A DNA stretch of 64,000 bases from Thiohalocapsa sp. PB-PSB1 (GCA_016745215.1 CP050890.1:4836001-4900000); one strand, 5' to 3'. Positions 44,015-53,619 are shown, counted from the stretch's first letter. Numbers and translations: made by a program. The notes: generated by a model not told the origin, from the letters alone.

Positions 44015-45451
44015 TCAACGCTCTTGCCCAGCATCTTGCAATCGACTCCGCCATTGCCGCAGGCGCGCCAATCGCTTGGCATTCCCATCCCGCAGGGCGT
44101 CTGCAATCAGTTTGTCCAAGACGAACTCGAGTTCGGCACAGGCGCGCGGGTGCTGCATCAGCGATCTGGCTAACAATTCAGCGCTGTCCAACTTGCCTTC
44201 GCGCACAAAGCGCACCGCAAGCCGACAGCCCAGACGCGAACCGATCCTTGGCTTGGGCTTGGCATTTGTCAGGTAGTCATCGAACGCTTCGTGCACCAGA
44301 GTGCGCGCACGCAGGTCCGAGCCCGGGTGTAACAGCATTGTTTCGGATACGCGGTGATAGGCATCGGATGCCGGAGCGGTTCGCAAGGTCTGGCGTAACA
44401 GCGCCAATACCTCGATATTTTCCGGCTCCAACCGATGGAGGGCTTCGAGTCGGGTCCGCGCCTTGTCGTATTCCAACCGCCGACACCATGCGGCGACCTC
44501 CTCCAGATCCTGCTGAACCTGTGCGTGGATTGCCGCCCGGTCAAGCTCGTCAGCAGCACGGTCCGGTAACCAACGCAGGCCAAAGCCGATCAGCATGCCG
44601 CCGAGGAGGCCCCCAAGATGGGCGGTATAGGCGACTTGGGAATCCGGGTCCAACCAGAGTTGCAGCAGTTCGTTGCCAATCCAAAGAGGCAGCAACGCAA
44701 GTGCCGGCAAGCGGACATAGTCGAAATAAACGAACACGAAATAGAAAAAACGCACCGGCCGCATCCAATAGCGAACCGTGTACAACCCCATCAGGCCGGC
44801 GATGGCGCCGGATGCGCCAACCAGAATTTCTCCTTGCTCGGTTACCAGGAAATAAAAGCCGACAGCGCACAACCCTCCTAGCAGATAGGCAGCAAGATAG
44901 ACGATGCGCCCCAGCGTGCGTTCGACCAACGCGCCCACGGCGATCAGGAAGAACATATTACCCAGCAGGTGACCCCATCCGCCATGCAGGAACGCATGAG
45001 AAAAGGCGGTGACCGGGGTCGGGGCCGACGTACGAAAGGCGTACTGTAGGATGACGACCTCAGCGAGCATGGCCTCCAATCGATCGCGATTCCGGCGCCA
45101 GTCCGCATACTCCGGATCATCCGGGGACACCACTTCTCCGGCTGCCAAGTCATTCTGAAACTCGGAGTCCAGCAGTGCGATAAAGGCCAGTTCCAGTTCA
45201 TCCGGGGACCGCGCTCGATCCTCGATCGTCACGCTAGAGCCGTCGGCGGCCTGCCCATGGGTGGCGAGATACACCGGCAACTCTTGGGCGGCGAGCCCGG
45301 ACTCGAAATAGAAACGCATGGCCTGGTCTAGCCGCTGATCGTCCCCGCCTTGCCAAAACACGAATACCAGGACGTTAACCAGGACCAGGCAAAGGGTGAC
45401 AATCGGTGGATTTCGCCAATCAACGTTGCGATCTACGGGCAGCAACAGCAT
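44015..45451 (-). CDS. Rhomboid-family intramembrane serine protease with extra domains
   Basis: 478 residues. After the first helix (PPIVTLCLVLVNVLVFVFW) comes a ~100-residue acidic insertion, then the rhomboid core: HGGWGHLLGNMFFL, the catalytic Ser in GASGAIAGLMG, and the catalytic His in AYTAHLGGLLGG. A C-terminal cytoplasmic region of ~170 residues looks TPR-like (EEVAAWCRRLEYDKARTRLEALHRLEPEN). It cuts membrane proteins within the bilayer; substrates are unknown. The start is ATG 45451 with AAGGAGAATAGG directly upstream, an excellent ribosome site. Confidence 0.93.
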   Translation of the reverse strand: MLLLPVDRNVDWRNPPIVTLCLVLVNVLVFVFWQGGDDQRLDQAMRFYFESGLAAQELPVYLATHGQAADGSSVTIEDRARSPDELELAFIALLDSEFQNDLAAGEVVSPDDPEYADWRRNRDRLEAMLAEVVILQYAFRTSAPTPVTAFSHAFLHGGWGHLLGNMFFLIAVGALVERTLGRIVYLAAYLLGGLCAVGFYFLVTEQGEILVGASGAIAGLMGLYTVRYWMRPVRFFYFVFVYFDYVRLPALALLPLWIGNELLQLWLDPDSQVAYTAHLGGLLGGMLIGFGLRWLPDRAADELDRAAIHAQVQQDLEEVAAWCRRLEYDKARTRLEALHRLEPENIEVLALLRQTLRTAPASDAYHRVSETMLLHPGSDLRARTLVHEAFDDYLTNAKPKPRIGSRLGCRLAVRFVREGKLDSAELLARSLMQHPRACAELEFVLDKLIADALRDGNAKRLARLRQWRSRLQDAGQER

Positions 45452-45812
45452 CCTATTCTCCTTGTGGTGCAGCGGTTAGGCCGAAATTATTGATATATTT
45501 CAAAGAAAGAGGGGTAATCCGCCCAGCGCTACTTTATCGGGATCGGATCGGGATCGGGAAAGACATGACATCAGGACTACAGCGAAGATAGCTCACCATA
45601 TTAACCCAATGCAGACCAGCGCATGGGTGTGCAGCTCGAGCCGATCGCCGCAGGCTCTTTCCAGGGCCTGGCGATAGCCGGCGGTATTCTGCCTCGTTCA
45701 ACAGGCTGGCCGCCGCGGGTCTTTGCCCCAGTTCCTGCCGCGGCATGGTTGCCAGTGCCGAGCTGTCGAGGCCCGGCATCCCCCATCGGGTCCAGCAGAA
45801 AGAAGTTCCATT
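45452..45812. other. Intergenic region with decayed coding DNA
   Basis: No intact gene. Minus-strand frames continue the degraded gene at 45813-46091 with interrupted protein-like stretches (YRQALERACGDRLELHTHAL around 45610-45690), so more of that gene may once have lain here. A GATCGGATCGGGATCGGG run sits near 45540. Confidence 0.4.
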
Positions 45813-46091
45813 TCATGATGCAGTAGCCACTGTGTCTTGGGGCAGGTCTGAGGGTGGGGCCTGGCCGATCTTCAGGTATCCGAACAGCTGTTCGAATTGC
45901 TCGGTCTTAGCCAGGTCATGGCGGTTCTCCAGCGTGGACAGCCACTGGGACCTGCCGAAGCGGCGTGGGCGCAAGAGCAGAAGTTGATCGCCACCGTCCT
46001 TGATGCGGGCAATGCGGTCGGTGCGATCGACATAGCGTCGCCGCTCACCGGAGATTTTGTGGAAATTGCTGATGCCTTAGGGAAAACGCAT
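45813..46091 (-). pseudogene. N-terminal remnant of an AAA-ATPase-like/PD-(D/E)XK protein
   Basis: From ATG 46091 the minus strand reads MRFP, an in-frame TAA, then GISNFHKISGERRRYVDRTD and LLLLRPRRFGRSQWLSTLEN. This matches the start of the large AAA-ATPase-like (DUF1703) family, whose members begin with a GI-DF...YVDKT signature and the Walker-A-like RPRRFGKS. The Walker lysine is Arg here. Downstream it reads GYLKIGQAP and soon stops. The rest of the ATPase and the nuclease tail are missing. Confidence 0.65.
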
Positions 46092-46355
46092 GGCGCTGAC
46101 TCGCTCAGCTGGAGAGGCCGCCGCCATTGTCCGACCAACGGTACGCGGATCGCAACAGCGCGTTGCCAACAACCAAGAAACCCTTGCATGGCGGACTGTT
46201 CAAACTCGCGTGTTTCCTGGGTTTCGTAGTTCGAAAAAAGTTGTCACGATTGTTGTTGAAGCCTTACTTGGTGTCATATTTTTTAATCCAGATTATGATT
46301 TCAATTCCGTTTTCGATCCAGATTTCGATCTTCAGGCCAACGCGAGACCAACCCA

Positions 46356-46700
46356 ATGCCAACCCTGATCATCAAGACCAATGCCGAGCTTGGCGTCGAC
46401 CAACCCACCGCGCTGCTGCGCTCCGCTTCTCAGACCGTTGCCGGGATGCTCGGCAAACCGGAGCGCTATGTGATGGTGATGCTGGAGCAAAATCCGGCCA
46501 TGTGTTTTGCGGGCGACAGTGCACCGCTGGCTTATCTGGAATTGAAAAGCCTGGGCTTGCCGGAACAGCGCTCGGCGGATTTCTCGTCAACCCTTTGTGA
46601 ATTGATGCAGCAGCATCTGGGGATTGCAGCGGATCGCGTCTACATCGAATTTGCCTCTCCGCCTCGGCACCTGTTCGGCTTTAACGGTGGCACCTTTTAA
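46356..46700 (+). CDS. MIF-like tautomerase
   Basis: 114-residue protein of the macrophage migration inhibitory factor / phenylpyruvate tautomerase superfamily, a trimer that uses the N-terminal proline as base. Pro2 in MPTLIIKTN, MVMLEQNPAMCFAGDSAPLAYLELKS, and the C-terminal RVYIEFASPPRHLFGFNGGTF are typical of bacterial MIF homologues. The natural substrate is unknown. The gap to proS is 39 bp, on the same strand. Confidence 0.92.
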   Translation: MPTLIIKTNAELGVDQPTALLRSASQTVAGMLGKPERYVMVMLEQNPAMCFAGDSAPLAYLELKSLGLPEQRSADFSSTLCELMQQHLGIAADRVYIEFASPPRHLFGFNGGTF

Positions 46701-46739
46701 GCTAGACTGGCGCGCTTTGTGTCGTCATTGTGTCAGGCC

Positions 46740-48467
46740 ATGCGAACATCCTCGTTTCCGCTTCAAACCGTCAAAGAGACCCCGGCCGACGCCGAGATCG
46801 CCAGTCACCGGCTGATGTTACGCGCGGGCATGATCCGCAAATTGTCGGCTGGGCTTTATACTTGGCTGCCATTGGGGCTACGGGTGCTGCGCAAGGTGGA
46901 GCGCATCGTGCGCGAGGAGATGGACCGCTCCGGGGCGCTGGAGGTGTCGATGCCGGCAGTGCAGCCAGCAGAGCTGTGGCAAGAATCTGGGCGCTGGGAG
47001 CAATACGGCCCGGAATTGCTGCGCATCCGCGACCGCCATCAGCGCGACTTCTGCTTCGGACCGACACATGAGGAGATTATCACTGACCTGGCCCGCGGTG
47101 AATTGAAAAGCTACAAGCAGTTGCCGATCAATTTCTATCAAATCCAAACCAAGTTCCGCGACGAGATCCGCCCGCGCTTTGGTGTCATGCGCGCGCGCGA
47201 GTTCCTGATGAAGGATGCCTATTCTTTTCACGCGGATCAGGCATCGTTGCAGCAGACTTATCAGGTCATGCACCAAACCTACAGCCGCATTTTCCGCCGC
47301 TGCGGGCTGGATTTCCGGGCCGTACAGGCGGATACCGGCAGTATCGGCGGCAATGCATCGCATGAGTTCCATGTACTGGCTGAATCCGGCGAGGATGCGA
47401 TCGCTTTTTCCAGCCATGGCGACTATGCCGCCAATGTCGAACTGGCCGAGGCATTAGCCCCGGCCGCTGCGCCACCGAGCGCAAACGAGCAAGCACGGCT
47501 GGTGGATACGCCGAATGCGAAGACCATTGCCGACCTGGTCGAACAATTCGACCAGCCGATCGAACGCACAATCAAGACACTGGTGGTCGCCGCGGCAAAT
47601 CCGCAAACTGGCGCGGAGAGCGGTCTGATCGCACTGTTGGTGCGCGGCGATCATGAGTTGAACCTGGTCAAGGCGGAAAAATTACCGCAAATCGCAAGCC
47701 CGTTGCGCATGGCCAGCGAAGATGAGATCCGCATCGCCATCGGCGCAGGCCCCGGTTCACTCGGACCCAAGGAATTAGCCATTCCGGCCCTGGTCGATCG
47801 CGCTGCCGCGGTGGTCGCGGACTTCAGCGCCGGAGCCAATCAGGACGGCAAGCATTGGTTTGGCCTGAACTGGGGGCGCGATCTAAGCACACCCGAGATC
47901 GTCGACTTGCGCAATGTCGTCGATGGCGATCCCAGTCCGGACGGGCAGGGACAAATCAGTATCGCCCGCGGCATCGAGGTCGGCCACATCTTCCAGCTTG
48001 GCCGCAAGTACAGCGAAGCAATGAACGCAAGGGTTCTGGACGAATCCGGTAAAGCGGTCACCATGTCCATGGGCTGTTATGGTATCGGCGTGTCGCGCGT
48101 GGTGGCCGCCGCCATTGAGCAACATCATGACGAGCGCGGCATCTGCTGGCCAACGGCCATCGCGCCTTTCGATGTGGCGCTGGTGCCGATGAAACTCGGC
48201 AAATCGTTCCGCGTTCGCGAGGCAGTCGAGGATCTTTACTCCCAACTGCGAGCAGTGGGCATCGAGGTGCTGCTGGATGACCGCGATGCACGCCCCGGCT
48301 TCATGTTCGCGGATATGGAGCTGATCGGCATCCCGCATCGGGTCGTGATCGGCGACAAGCATCTCGATAACGGTAACCTAGAGTACAAGGGCCGGCGCGA
48401 TGCCGATATGCAGCTGGTTCCGATCACGGAAATCGTGCCCTTTTTAGAGCGGAAGCTGGCACATTGA
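46740..48467 (+). CDS. proS: Prolyl-tRNA synthetase
   Basis: 575-residue bacterial-type class II enzyme that charges tRNA-Pro. Motif 2 lies in FCFGPTHEEIITDLARGELKSYKQLPINFYQIQTKFRDEIRPRFG and motif 3 in GCYGIGVSRVVAAAIEQ. Between them, about residues 220-400, sits the INS editing domain (related to YbaK) that removes mischarged alanine. A C-terminal anticodon-binding domain follows (DVALVPMKLGK...GIEVLLDDRDARPGFMFADMELIGIPHRVVIG). ATG 46740 (MRTSSFPL) is the family start; an upstream in-frame ATG adds seven residues. Confidence 0.97.
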   Translation: MRTSSFPLQTVKETPADAEIASHRLMLRAGMIRKLSAGLYTWLPLGLRVLRKVERIVREEMDRSGALEVSMPAVQPAELWQESGRWEQYGPELLRIRDRHQRDFCFGPTHEEIITDLARGELKSYKQLPINFYQIQTKFRDEIRPRFGVMRAREFLMKDAYSFHADQASLQQTYQVMHQTYSRIFRRCGLDFRAVQADTGSIGGNASHEFHVLAESGEDAIAFSSHGDYAANVELAEALAPAAAPPSANEQARLVDTPNAKTIADLVEQFDQPIERTIKTLVVAAANPQTGAESGLIALLVRGDHELNLVKAEKLPQIASPLRMASEDEIRIAIGAGPGSLGPKELAIPALVDRAAAVVADFSAGANQDGKHWFGLNWGRDLSTPEIVDLRNVVDGDPSPDGQGQISIARGIEVGHIFQLGRKYSEAMNARVLDESGKAVTMSMGCYGIGVSRVVAAAIEQHHDERGICWPTAIAPFDVALVPMKLGKSFRVREAVEDLYSQLRAVGIEVLLDDRDARPGFMFADMELIGIPHRVVIGDKHLDNGNLEYKGRRDADMQLVPITEIVPFLERKLAH

Positions 48468-48642
48468 TCCGCTGCCCAAGCAGCCAAAATCCCTTCCTGG
48501 TCGATGCATAGGCTGGCGTGGGATTGCACAAAGCGCCACCCGAAAAGTCACATTCAGCCCGACTGCAACGCGCTTGCCACATCGGGCTGCCGATATCGGC
48601 GACCCTTCGCGACCCCCTTATCCTTAGGAATCGACATTTTCA

Positions 48643-49158
48643 ATGAGCAAACAAGCATCCTTCGATCGCGAGCAGCTGATCGCCTGCGGTCATGGCGAGA
48701 TGTTTGGACCCGGTAACGCCCAGTTGCCGGTGCCGAATATGCTGATGATGGACCGTATCGAGCACATCGCCGATTATGGCGGCCGCCATGGTAAGGGCGA
48801 AATCGTTGCGGAATTGGATATCCATTCGAATCTCTGGTTTTTCGGTTGTCACTTTCCCGGAGATCCGGTCATGCCGGGTTGTCTGGGATTGGATGCGATG
48901 TGGCAAATCGTCGGCTTTTATTTGGCTTGGATCGGCAATCCCGGGCATGGCCGCGCACTGGGCGTTGGCGAGGTCAAGTTCACCGGTCAGGTGCTGCCGA
49001 CCGCGAGCAAGGTCAGATATCGCGTTGACATGAAGCGCGTCATTTCCCGCAAACTGGTGCTCGGCATCGGTGACGGCGTCATGGATGTGGATGGTCGCGA
49101 GATCTATACGGCCAAAGACCTGCGTGTCGGTCTGTTTACATCTACCGAGGGATTCTAA
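48643..49158 (+). CDS. fabA: 3-hydroxydecanoyl-ACP dehydratase/isomerase FabA
   Basis: 171-residue hot-dog-fold enzyme of anaerobic unsaturated fatty-acid synthesis: it dehydrates 3-hydroxydecanoyl-ACP and isomerises the double bond. Catalytic His70 is in GCHFPGDPVMPG and Asp84 in CLGLDAMWQ, at the same numbers as the E. coli enzyme. ATG 48643. No fabB is adjacent, unlike the fabAB pair of some Gammaproteobacteria; it is followed after 42 bp by a hydrolase gene. Confidence 0.97.
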   Translation: MSKQASFDREQLIACGHGEMFGPGNAQLPVPNMLMMDRIEHIADYGGRHGKGEIVAELDIHSNLWFFGCHFPGDPVMPGCLGLDAMWQIVGFYLAWIGNPGHGRALGVGEVKFTGQVLPTASKVRYRVDMKRVISRKLVLGIGDGVMDVDGREIYTAKDLRVGLFTSTEGF

Positions 49159-49200
49159 GCGACTTTGACCGATAACACCGATTACCAGGGGATAACCATC

Positions 49201-50748
49201 GTGGATCAGCATCAGCCACGCCTGACGCGAGTACAACAACTGATAGCACTGCTCGCCCTAGGCGCAATCCTTATTGCGTTGTGGATGCTGTTCGCAGCCG
49301 AGCGAGAAATCACCATCAGACACACGCGGGTCGATGGCATTCCGGTTAGCGTATTTACGCGCCGCGACGCACCGCCTGCACCCGCGGTACTGATTGGGCA
49401 TGGCTTCGCCGGATCGCGACAGCTGATGCAGCCGTTTGCGATCACCTTGGCTCAAAACGGCTATGTCGCGGTCGCTTTCGACTTTCCCGGTCATGGACAC
49501 AACCGCAATCCATTGACCGGCGAATTAGGCGAGACGGAGCGCGCCCAGGTCTTGCTGGATGCCTTCCGCCGGGTTGCACGCTATGCCCGGGAGTTGCCGG
49601 CCAGCGACGGCAGGCTCGCGACATTGGGCCATTCCATGGCCGGCGATGTGCTGGTTCGCTATGCCGATCGCGAGCCCGAGGTGGACGCGAGCATTGCCGT
49701 CTCGCCCTATTTGAGCCGTCCACTCGGCGCGGATGGAACACCGCCTAACCTGTTGTTCGTCTACGGCGAGTACGAGCCGGAAATGATCATGCAACAGGGT
49801 CGCGAGGCTCTGGCTACGGTCGCCGCGCTGGCGCCTGCTGAAATCGAACTGGACACGACCTACGGTAACATGGCCGAGGGCAGCGCCCGACGCATGGTGA
49901 TCGCCGATGGCGTCGAACACATCGGCGTGCTGTACAGCAGCACCTCGTTGCGGGCAGCGCTGGATTGGTTGAATCAGGTTTACGACCGCGACAGCAATGG
50001 CCTAGTGGATGCCCGCGGCCCCTGGCTCGGCTTGTTCTATGCCGGCATCCTGTTGCTGACTTGGCCCCTGAGTCAATTGCTGCCGCGCATTGCGCAGGAG
50101 CCGCTGGGAGCCAGGCTCGGCTGGCGTCGACTGTTGCCGCTCGTCGTCGTCCCGGCTGTGCTGACGCCGCTGATCCTGTGGCCGATACCGAGCGATTTCC
50201 TGTCCATTGTCATCGGCGACTACATCGCATTGCACTTCGGTCTGTATGGGCTGCTTACGCTCCTCTTGTTGGTTCTGGTGGGCCACCAGCAACCAGCCGC
50301 GCTCTGGCAGGGGGTCTCAGCGCCCGCGTTCGTGCTTGCGCTGCTGTGCGTGGGCATTTATCAGACGCTGGCGGTGGCACTGCCAACCGACCGCTTCGTC
50401 TCCAGCTTTATCCCTGACGGCGGACGTACGGTTACCATGCTGGTGCTGTTCGGCGCCGCCTTGCTCTGGTTTGCTGCCGACGAATGGCTGACCCGCGGCG
50501 GCGCCCCTGGTGCCTATGCGTTGACTAAATTGCTGTTTTTGGTCTCGTTGATGTTGGCGGTGGCGTTGAACCTGAACGAGTTGTTTTTTCTGGTCATCAT
50601 CATCCCAGCCATTTTGATTCTGTTCGTTCTGTACGGGCTTTTCAGCACCTGGATCTACAACCGCACGAACTATCCGTTGGTGGCAGCGGTGACGAATGCG
50701 CTAGCATTTGCGAGCGTCATTACGGTGAGCTTTCCGATGGTGGAGTAG
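49201..50748 (+). CDS. Alpha/beta-hydrolase with C-terminal transmembrane domain
   Basis: 515 residues: an N-terminal membrane anchor (LIALLALGAILIALWMLFAAE), then an alpha/beta-hydrolase domain with the oxyanion-side APAVLIGHGFAGSRQLMQPFA, the nucleophile elbow LGHSMAGD (Ser of G-H-S-M-A) and a late VEHIGVLYSS that supplies the His. The C-terminal ~220 residues have about six transmembrane helices (LGLFYAGILLLTWPLSQLL ... FLVIIIPAILILFVLYGLF). GTG 49201 with AGGGG nine bases upstream is preferred to an in-frame TTG at 49165. The catalytic domain would face the periplasm; the substrate is unknown. Confidence 0.82.
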   Translation: MDQHQPRLTRVQQLIALLALGAILIALWMLFAAEREITIRHTRVDGIPVSVFTRRDAPPAPAVLIGHGFAGSRQLMQPFAITLAQNGYVAVAFDFPGHGHNRNPLTGELGETERAQVLLDAFRRVARYARELPASDGRLATLGHSMAGDVLVRYADREPEVDASIAVSPYLSRPLGADGTPPNLLFVYGEYEPEMIMQQGREALATVAALAPAEIELDTTYGNMAEGSARRMVIADGVEHIGVLYSSTSLRAALDWLNQVYDRDSNGLVDARGPWLGLFYAGILLLTWPLSQLLPRIAQEPLGARLGWRRLLPLVVVPAVLTPLILWPIPSDFLSIVIGDYIALHFGLYGLLTLLLLVLVGHQQPAALWQGVSAPAFVLALLCVGIYQTLAVALPTDRFVSSFIPDGGRTVTMLVLFGAALLWFAADEWLTRGGAPGAYALTKLLFLVSLMLAVALNLNELFFLVIIIPAILILFVLYGLFSTWIYNRTNYPLVAAVTNALAFASVITVSFPMVE

Positions 50749-50799
50749 TTGCCATCGACAGAGGGCTGAATCGTTACTTGGCAAAGATGTCAAAAGTGC

Positions 50800-50821
50800 A
50801 AAAAAAGGGCGCATTGCGCCC
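50800..50821 (-). terminator. Intrinsic terminator after the rubrerythrin gene
   Basis: On the minus strand GGGCGC-AAT-GCGCCC is followed directly by seven T, about 80 bp after the rubrerythrin stop. It is the clearest rho-independent terminator in the window. Confidence 0.85.
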
Positions 50822-50900
50822 CATGTTCAACGGCGATTTCGAGACGATTGTAAACGTTAGATTGACGATTGCGCTCGATCGCTGAAAGCCGCGGCCTGAA

Positions 50901-51320
50901 TCAGGATTCCAGATTATCCAACGCTTTCTGGAAACGATTCGCATGCGAACGCTCTGCCTTGGCCAGCGTCTCGAACCAGTCGGCAATTTCGTCAAAGCCC
51001 TCATCGCGGGCGGCCTTGGCCATACCCGGATACATATCGGTGTACTCGTGCGTTTCGCCGGCGATGGCGGACTTGAGATTGTCGCCGGTTGGGCCGATCG
51101 GCAGTCCGGTCGCCGGATCGCCCACTTGCTCGAGGTACTCTAGATGTCCGTGAGCATGCCCGGTCTCACCCTCGGCGGTGGAACGGAAGACCGCGGCAAC
51201 GTCGTTATAGCCCTCGACGTCGGCCTTGGAGGCGAAGTAGAGATAGCGTCGGTTAGCTTGGGATTCGCCCGCAAAGGCGTCTTTCAGGTTTTGTTCAGTC
51301 TTGCTGCCTTTGAGATCCAT
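50901..51320 (-). CDS. Rubrerythrin-type ferritin-like diiron protein (no rubredoxin domain)
   Basis: 139 residues, a four-helix diiron domain that reduces hydrogen peroxide. Iron ligands lie in ESQANRRYLYFA, the E-x2-H of AEGETGHAHGHLEYL, ETHEYTDMYP and the E-x2-H of KAERSHANRF. The C-terminal rubredoxin domain of classical rubrerythrin is absent, so electrons must come from a separate carrier. ATG 51320 (MDLKGSKTEQNL) with GAGAGGAAT upstream is chosen over a 21-codon longer frame. It lies directly downstream of oxyR on the same strand and ends in its own terminator. Confidence 0.94.
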   Translation of the reverse strand: MDLKGSKTEQNLKDAFAGESQANRRYLYFASKADVEGYNDVAAVFRSTAEGETGHAHGHLEYLEQVGDPATGLPIGPTGDNLKSAIAGETHEYTDMYPGMAKAARDEGFDEIADWFETLAKAERSHANRFQKALDNLES

Positions 51321-51455
51321 AGTTTGATTCCTCTCGGTTGCGATTGGTGGCGTCATGATCGCCGAAGACGATACCCTTGCCAAAGTGGGGTGACAATTGT
51401 TTCTTCCAATGGCGCCGATAGTCCTGTTGTATTGCGCCTTTAGGTTGACCTTTAT

Positions 51456-52397
51456 CTAGTTGCCATCGGCGATCGGGAGATAGGATACGCAGGCGAGCCT
51501 GGATGCCCGAATGGCCTCAGCGACGGCATGCACGGCACCAAGCCGCGGAAACGATTTGCGCCAGGCAAGCGCTACTCGCCTGGTCGGTGCAGATCCAACG
51601 AACGGGCGAGTGCAGACCATACGCCCACCAAAGCGATCTTCAAGCGCGGCGGTGCAAGGAAGAATGGTGATTCCGAGGTTGCTCGCGACCATGTAGCGAA
51701 TGGTTTCAAGCGAACCGCCTTCCAGATTTCTTTGCATACCGCCCTTCCCATCGCCCCCTTGCAGGCATTGTGGACAAGCCGCAATGACTTGATCGCGAAA
51801 GCAATGTCCAGCACCCAGTAGCATTACCTGCTCGCCAGCCAAAGCATCGGCGTCGATCGCCTGCTGTGCAGCCAAGCTGTGTGCGGCGGGTAACATCACG
51901 ACGAATGTTTCATCATAGAGCGGCAGAACCTGGATGCCTGGTTCGTTAAAGGGTAGAGAGAGAACGATCAGATCCAAGTCCGCATGCTTGAGGCGTTCCA
52001 CCAGCACTGCCGTGTAGTTTTCCTCGATCACCAGAGGCATCTGCGGTGCATGCTGTATCAGCATCGGCACCAGATGCGGCAGCAGATAGGGGCCGATGGT
52101 GTAGATTGCGCCCAGACGCAAGGTACCGACCAGCGGATCGCGCCCGCCGCGGGCAAGCTGCTGCAATTCGCGTACACTGTCTAGCACGCGCTGTGCCTGC
52201 ACGACGATGCGCTGACCGACATCAGTCACCGAAACCTCACCGATGCCACGCTCGAACAGCCCTACACCAAGTTCGTCTTCTAGTTTTTTGATCGCGACGC
52301 TCAATGTCGGCTGACTGACGAAGCAGGCATCCGCAGCGCGGCCGAAATGGCGCTCGCGGGCAACCGCGACGACGTAACGCAGTTCATTTAGTGTCAT
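51456..52397 (-). CDS. oxyR: Peroxide-sensing LysR-type regulator OxyR
   Basis: 313 residues. The N-terminal winged helix (MTLNELRYVVAVARERHFGRAADACFVSQPTLSVAIKKLEDELG) is followed by a LysR effector domain with GHCFRDQVIAACPQC. Its cysteines fall at Cys199 and Cys208, the exact disulfide pair of E. coli OxyR, so redox sensing should be intact. ATG 52397; an upstream extension to 52484 only reads through palindromic copy G. The next gene downstream on the same strand is the rubrerythrin, 135 bp away. Confidence 0.95.
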   Translation of the reverse strand: MTLNELRYVVAVARERHFGRAADACFVSQPTLSVAIKKLEDELGVGLFERGIGEVSVTDVGQRIVVQAQRVLDSVRELQQLARGGRDPLVGTLRLGAIYTIGPYLLPHLVPMLIQHAPQMPLVIEENYTAVLVERLKHADLDLIVLSLPFNEPGIQVLPLYDETFVVMLPAAHSLAAQQAIDADALAGEQVMLLGAGHCFRDQVIAACPQCLQGGDGKGGMQRNLEGGSLETIRYMVASNLGITILPCTAALEDRFGGRMVCTRPFVGSAPTRRVALAWRKSFPRLGAVHAVAEAIRASRLACVSYLPIADGN

Positions 52398-52416
52398 GCC
52401 AACCTCGACCTTAAGC

Positions 52417-52583
52417 TTGGGCGATTCCCGGCGAGCAACAGACTGCCTGGCTTGTCTTCTCGTCTGGCATCGACGTTGCGGCAACCAACCCGCCCATAGA
52501 GTGACGATGGGCGGATTGCCGCTTCGTAAAGGCGAACGAGAATCCGGCGTCAGTTAGTCTGTTTCTCTGCGGCAATCGCCTTA
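52417..52583 (+). repeat. Palindromic dispersed element, copy G (full length)
   Basis: Between the divergent oxyR and cpdA starts: outer arms GGGCGATTCCCGGCGAGCAAC ... CTCTGCGGCAATCGCC, inner stem GGCAACCAACCCGCCCATAG / ATGGGCGGATTGCCGC. It lies 20 bp upstream of the oxyR start codon, so it is probably within or next to the oxyR promoter. Confidence 0.85.
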
Positions 52584-52757
52584 ATCTGACGAAAATCGTA
52601 CGCTTACGCCACGTCCGCTGAGCCGAAGCCTAGCGCTCTCAGGCGCAGAGTATCGGATCGCAAAGTCCTGATGAAAGCCTTGCCCAGTCCATATAGAATG
52701 GTTGTCAGAGGAAAGTCACAATGCGCGAAAGACGTGCGGTAACCATGGTTATTTGCT

Positions 52758-53603
52758 ATGACTGAGATCGGCACCCAAACCCCGGACGGATCCCACAGTG
52801 CCGGTACTGCGCCACGGCCTGTTCGGATTTTCCAATTCAGCGATCTGCATCTCTATGCCGACCCGGACGGGCGGCTGCTCGGCCAGAATACGCGCCAGAC
52901 ATTCGAGTCCGTGGTCAGGTTGGCGCAAAGCCATGCATGGCCACCGGATGCTCTAGTGCTGACCGGTGACTTGATTCATGACCAGCAGGCTGAAGGCTAT
53001 CACTATCTGCGTTGCCGACTGGAACAACTCGGCGTTCCGTTCTTCTGCTTGCCGGGCAATCATGACCGCGTTGATCTACTCGCTGGCTATACCGACTCCG
53101 GCGCCATCTCTGGATTCCGCGTGGAACCAATCGGAATCTGGGATCTGGCGTTGCTCGATTCGACCATCCCATTCAACGAAGGTGGACACCTCGAGACGAT
53201 GGTACTGGCGGATCTGGATCAATACGCTTTAGTTCACCCACGGCGCAATTTGTTGATTTTTCTGCATCACCATCCGGAGCCAGTGGGTAGCCGCTGGATT
53301 GATAGCATGCAGGTTGACAATGGTAGCGATCTTATGTCCCTGGTCGCCGCACATCCCAATATTTTCGGCGTCGTTTGTGGTCACGTACATCAGGCCCATG
53401 AAGCCCACCTCGGCGAACGGAACTGGATGTCGACACCCTCCACTTGTATTCAATTTCTTCCATACAGCGAAAGTTTTGCATTGGACCAACTCACACCAGG
53501 CTATCGTTGGTTCGAGCTTTATCCGGACGGAAGAATCAAAACCGCCGTCAGACGCACCCACACCTACCCTGACCCGCTGCTCCCGAGCGTAGGCGGCTAC
53601 TGA
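52758..53603 (+). CDS. cpdA: 3',5'-cyclic-AMP phosphodiesterase CpdA
   Basis: 281-residue calcineurin-like phosphoesterase that hydrolyses cAMP. Metal-site motifs in order: FSDLHL (D-x-H), TGDLIHD, PGNHD, LHHHPEPVG and CGHVHQ, with STCIQFLPYS typical of CpdA/Icc. ATG 52758. It converges with acyP, 16 bp between stops. Confidence 0.94.
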   Translation: MTEIGTQTPDGSHSAGTAPRPVRIFQFSDLHLYADPDGRLLGQNTRQTFESVVRLAQSHAWPPDALVLTGDLIHDQQAEGYHYLRCRLEQLGVPFFCLPGNHDRVDLLAGYTDSGAISGFRVEPIGIWDLALLDSTIPFNEGGHLETMVLADLDQYALVHPRRNLLIFLHHHPEPVGSRWIDSMQVDNGSDLMSLVAAHPNIFGVVCGHVHQAHEAHLGERNWMSTPSTCIQFLPYSESFALDQLTPGYRWFELYPDGRIKTAVRRTHTYPDPLLPSVGGY

Positions 53604-53619
53604 CACTCGGTCACCAGGC

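Noticed and set aside
51456..51488. Frameshifted C-terminus of OxyR
   Set aside because: The last residues differ from well-known OxyR proteins, but length and stop position are normal.
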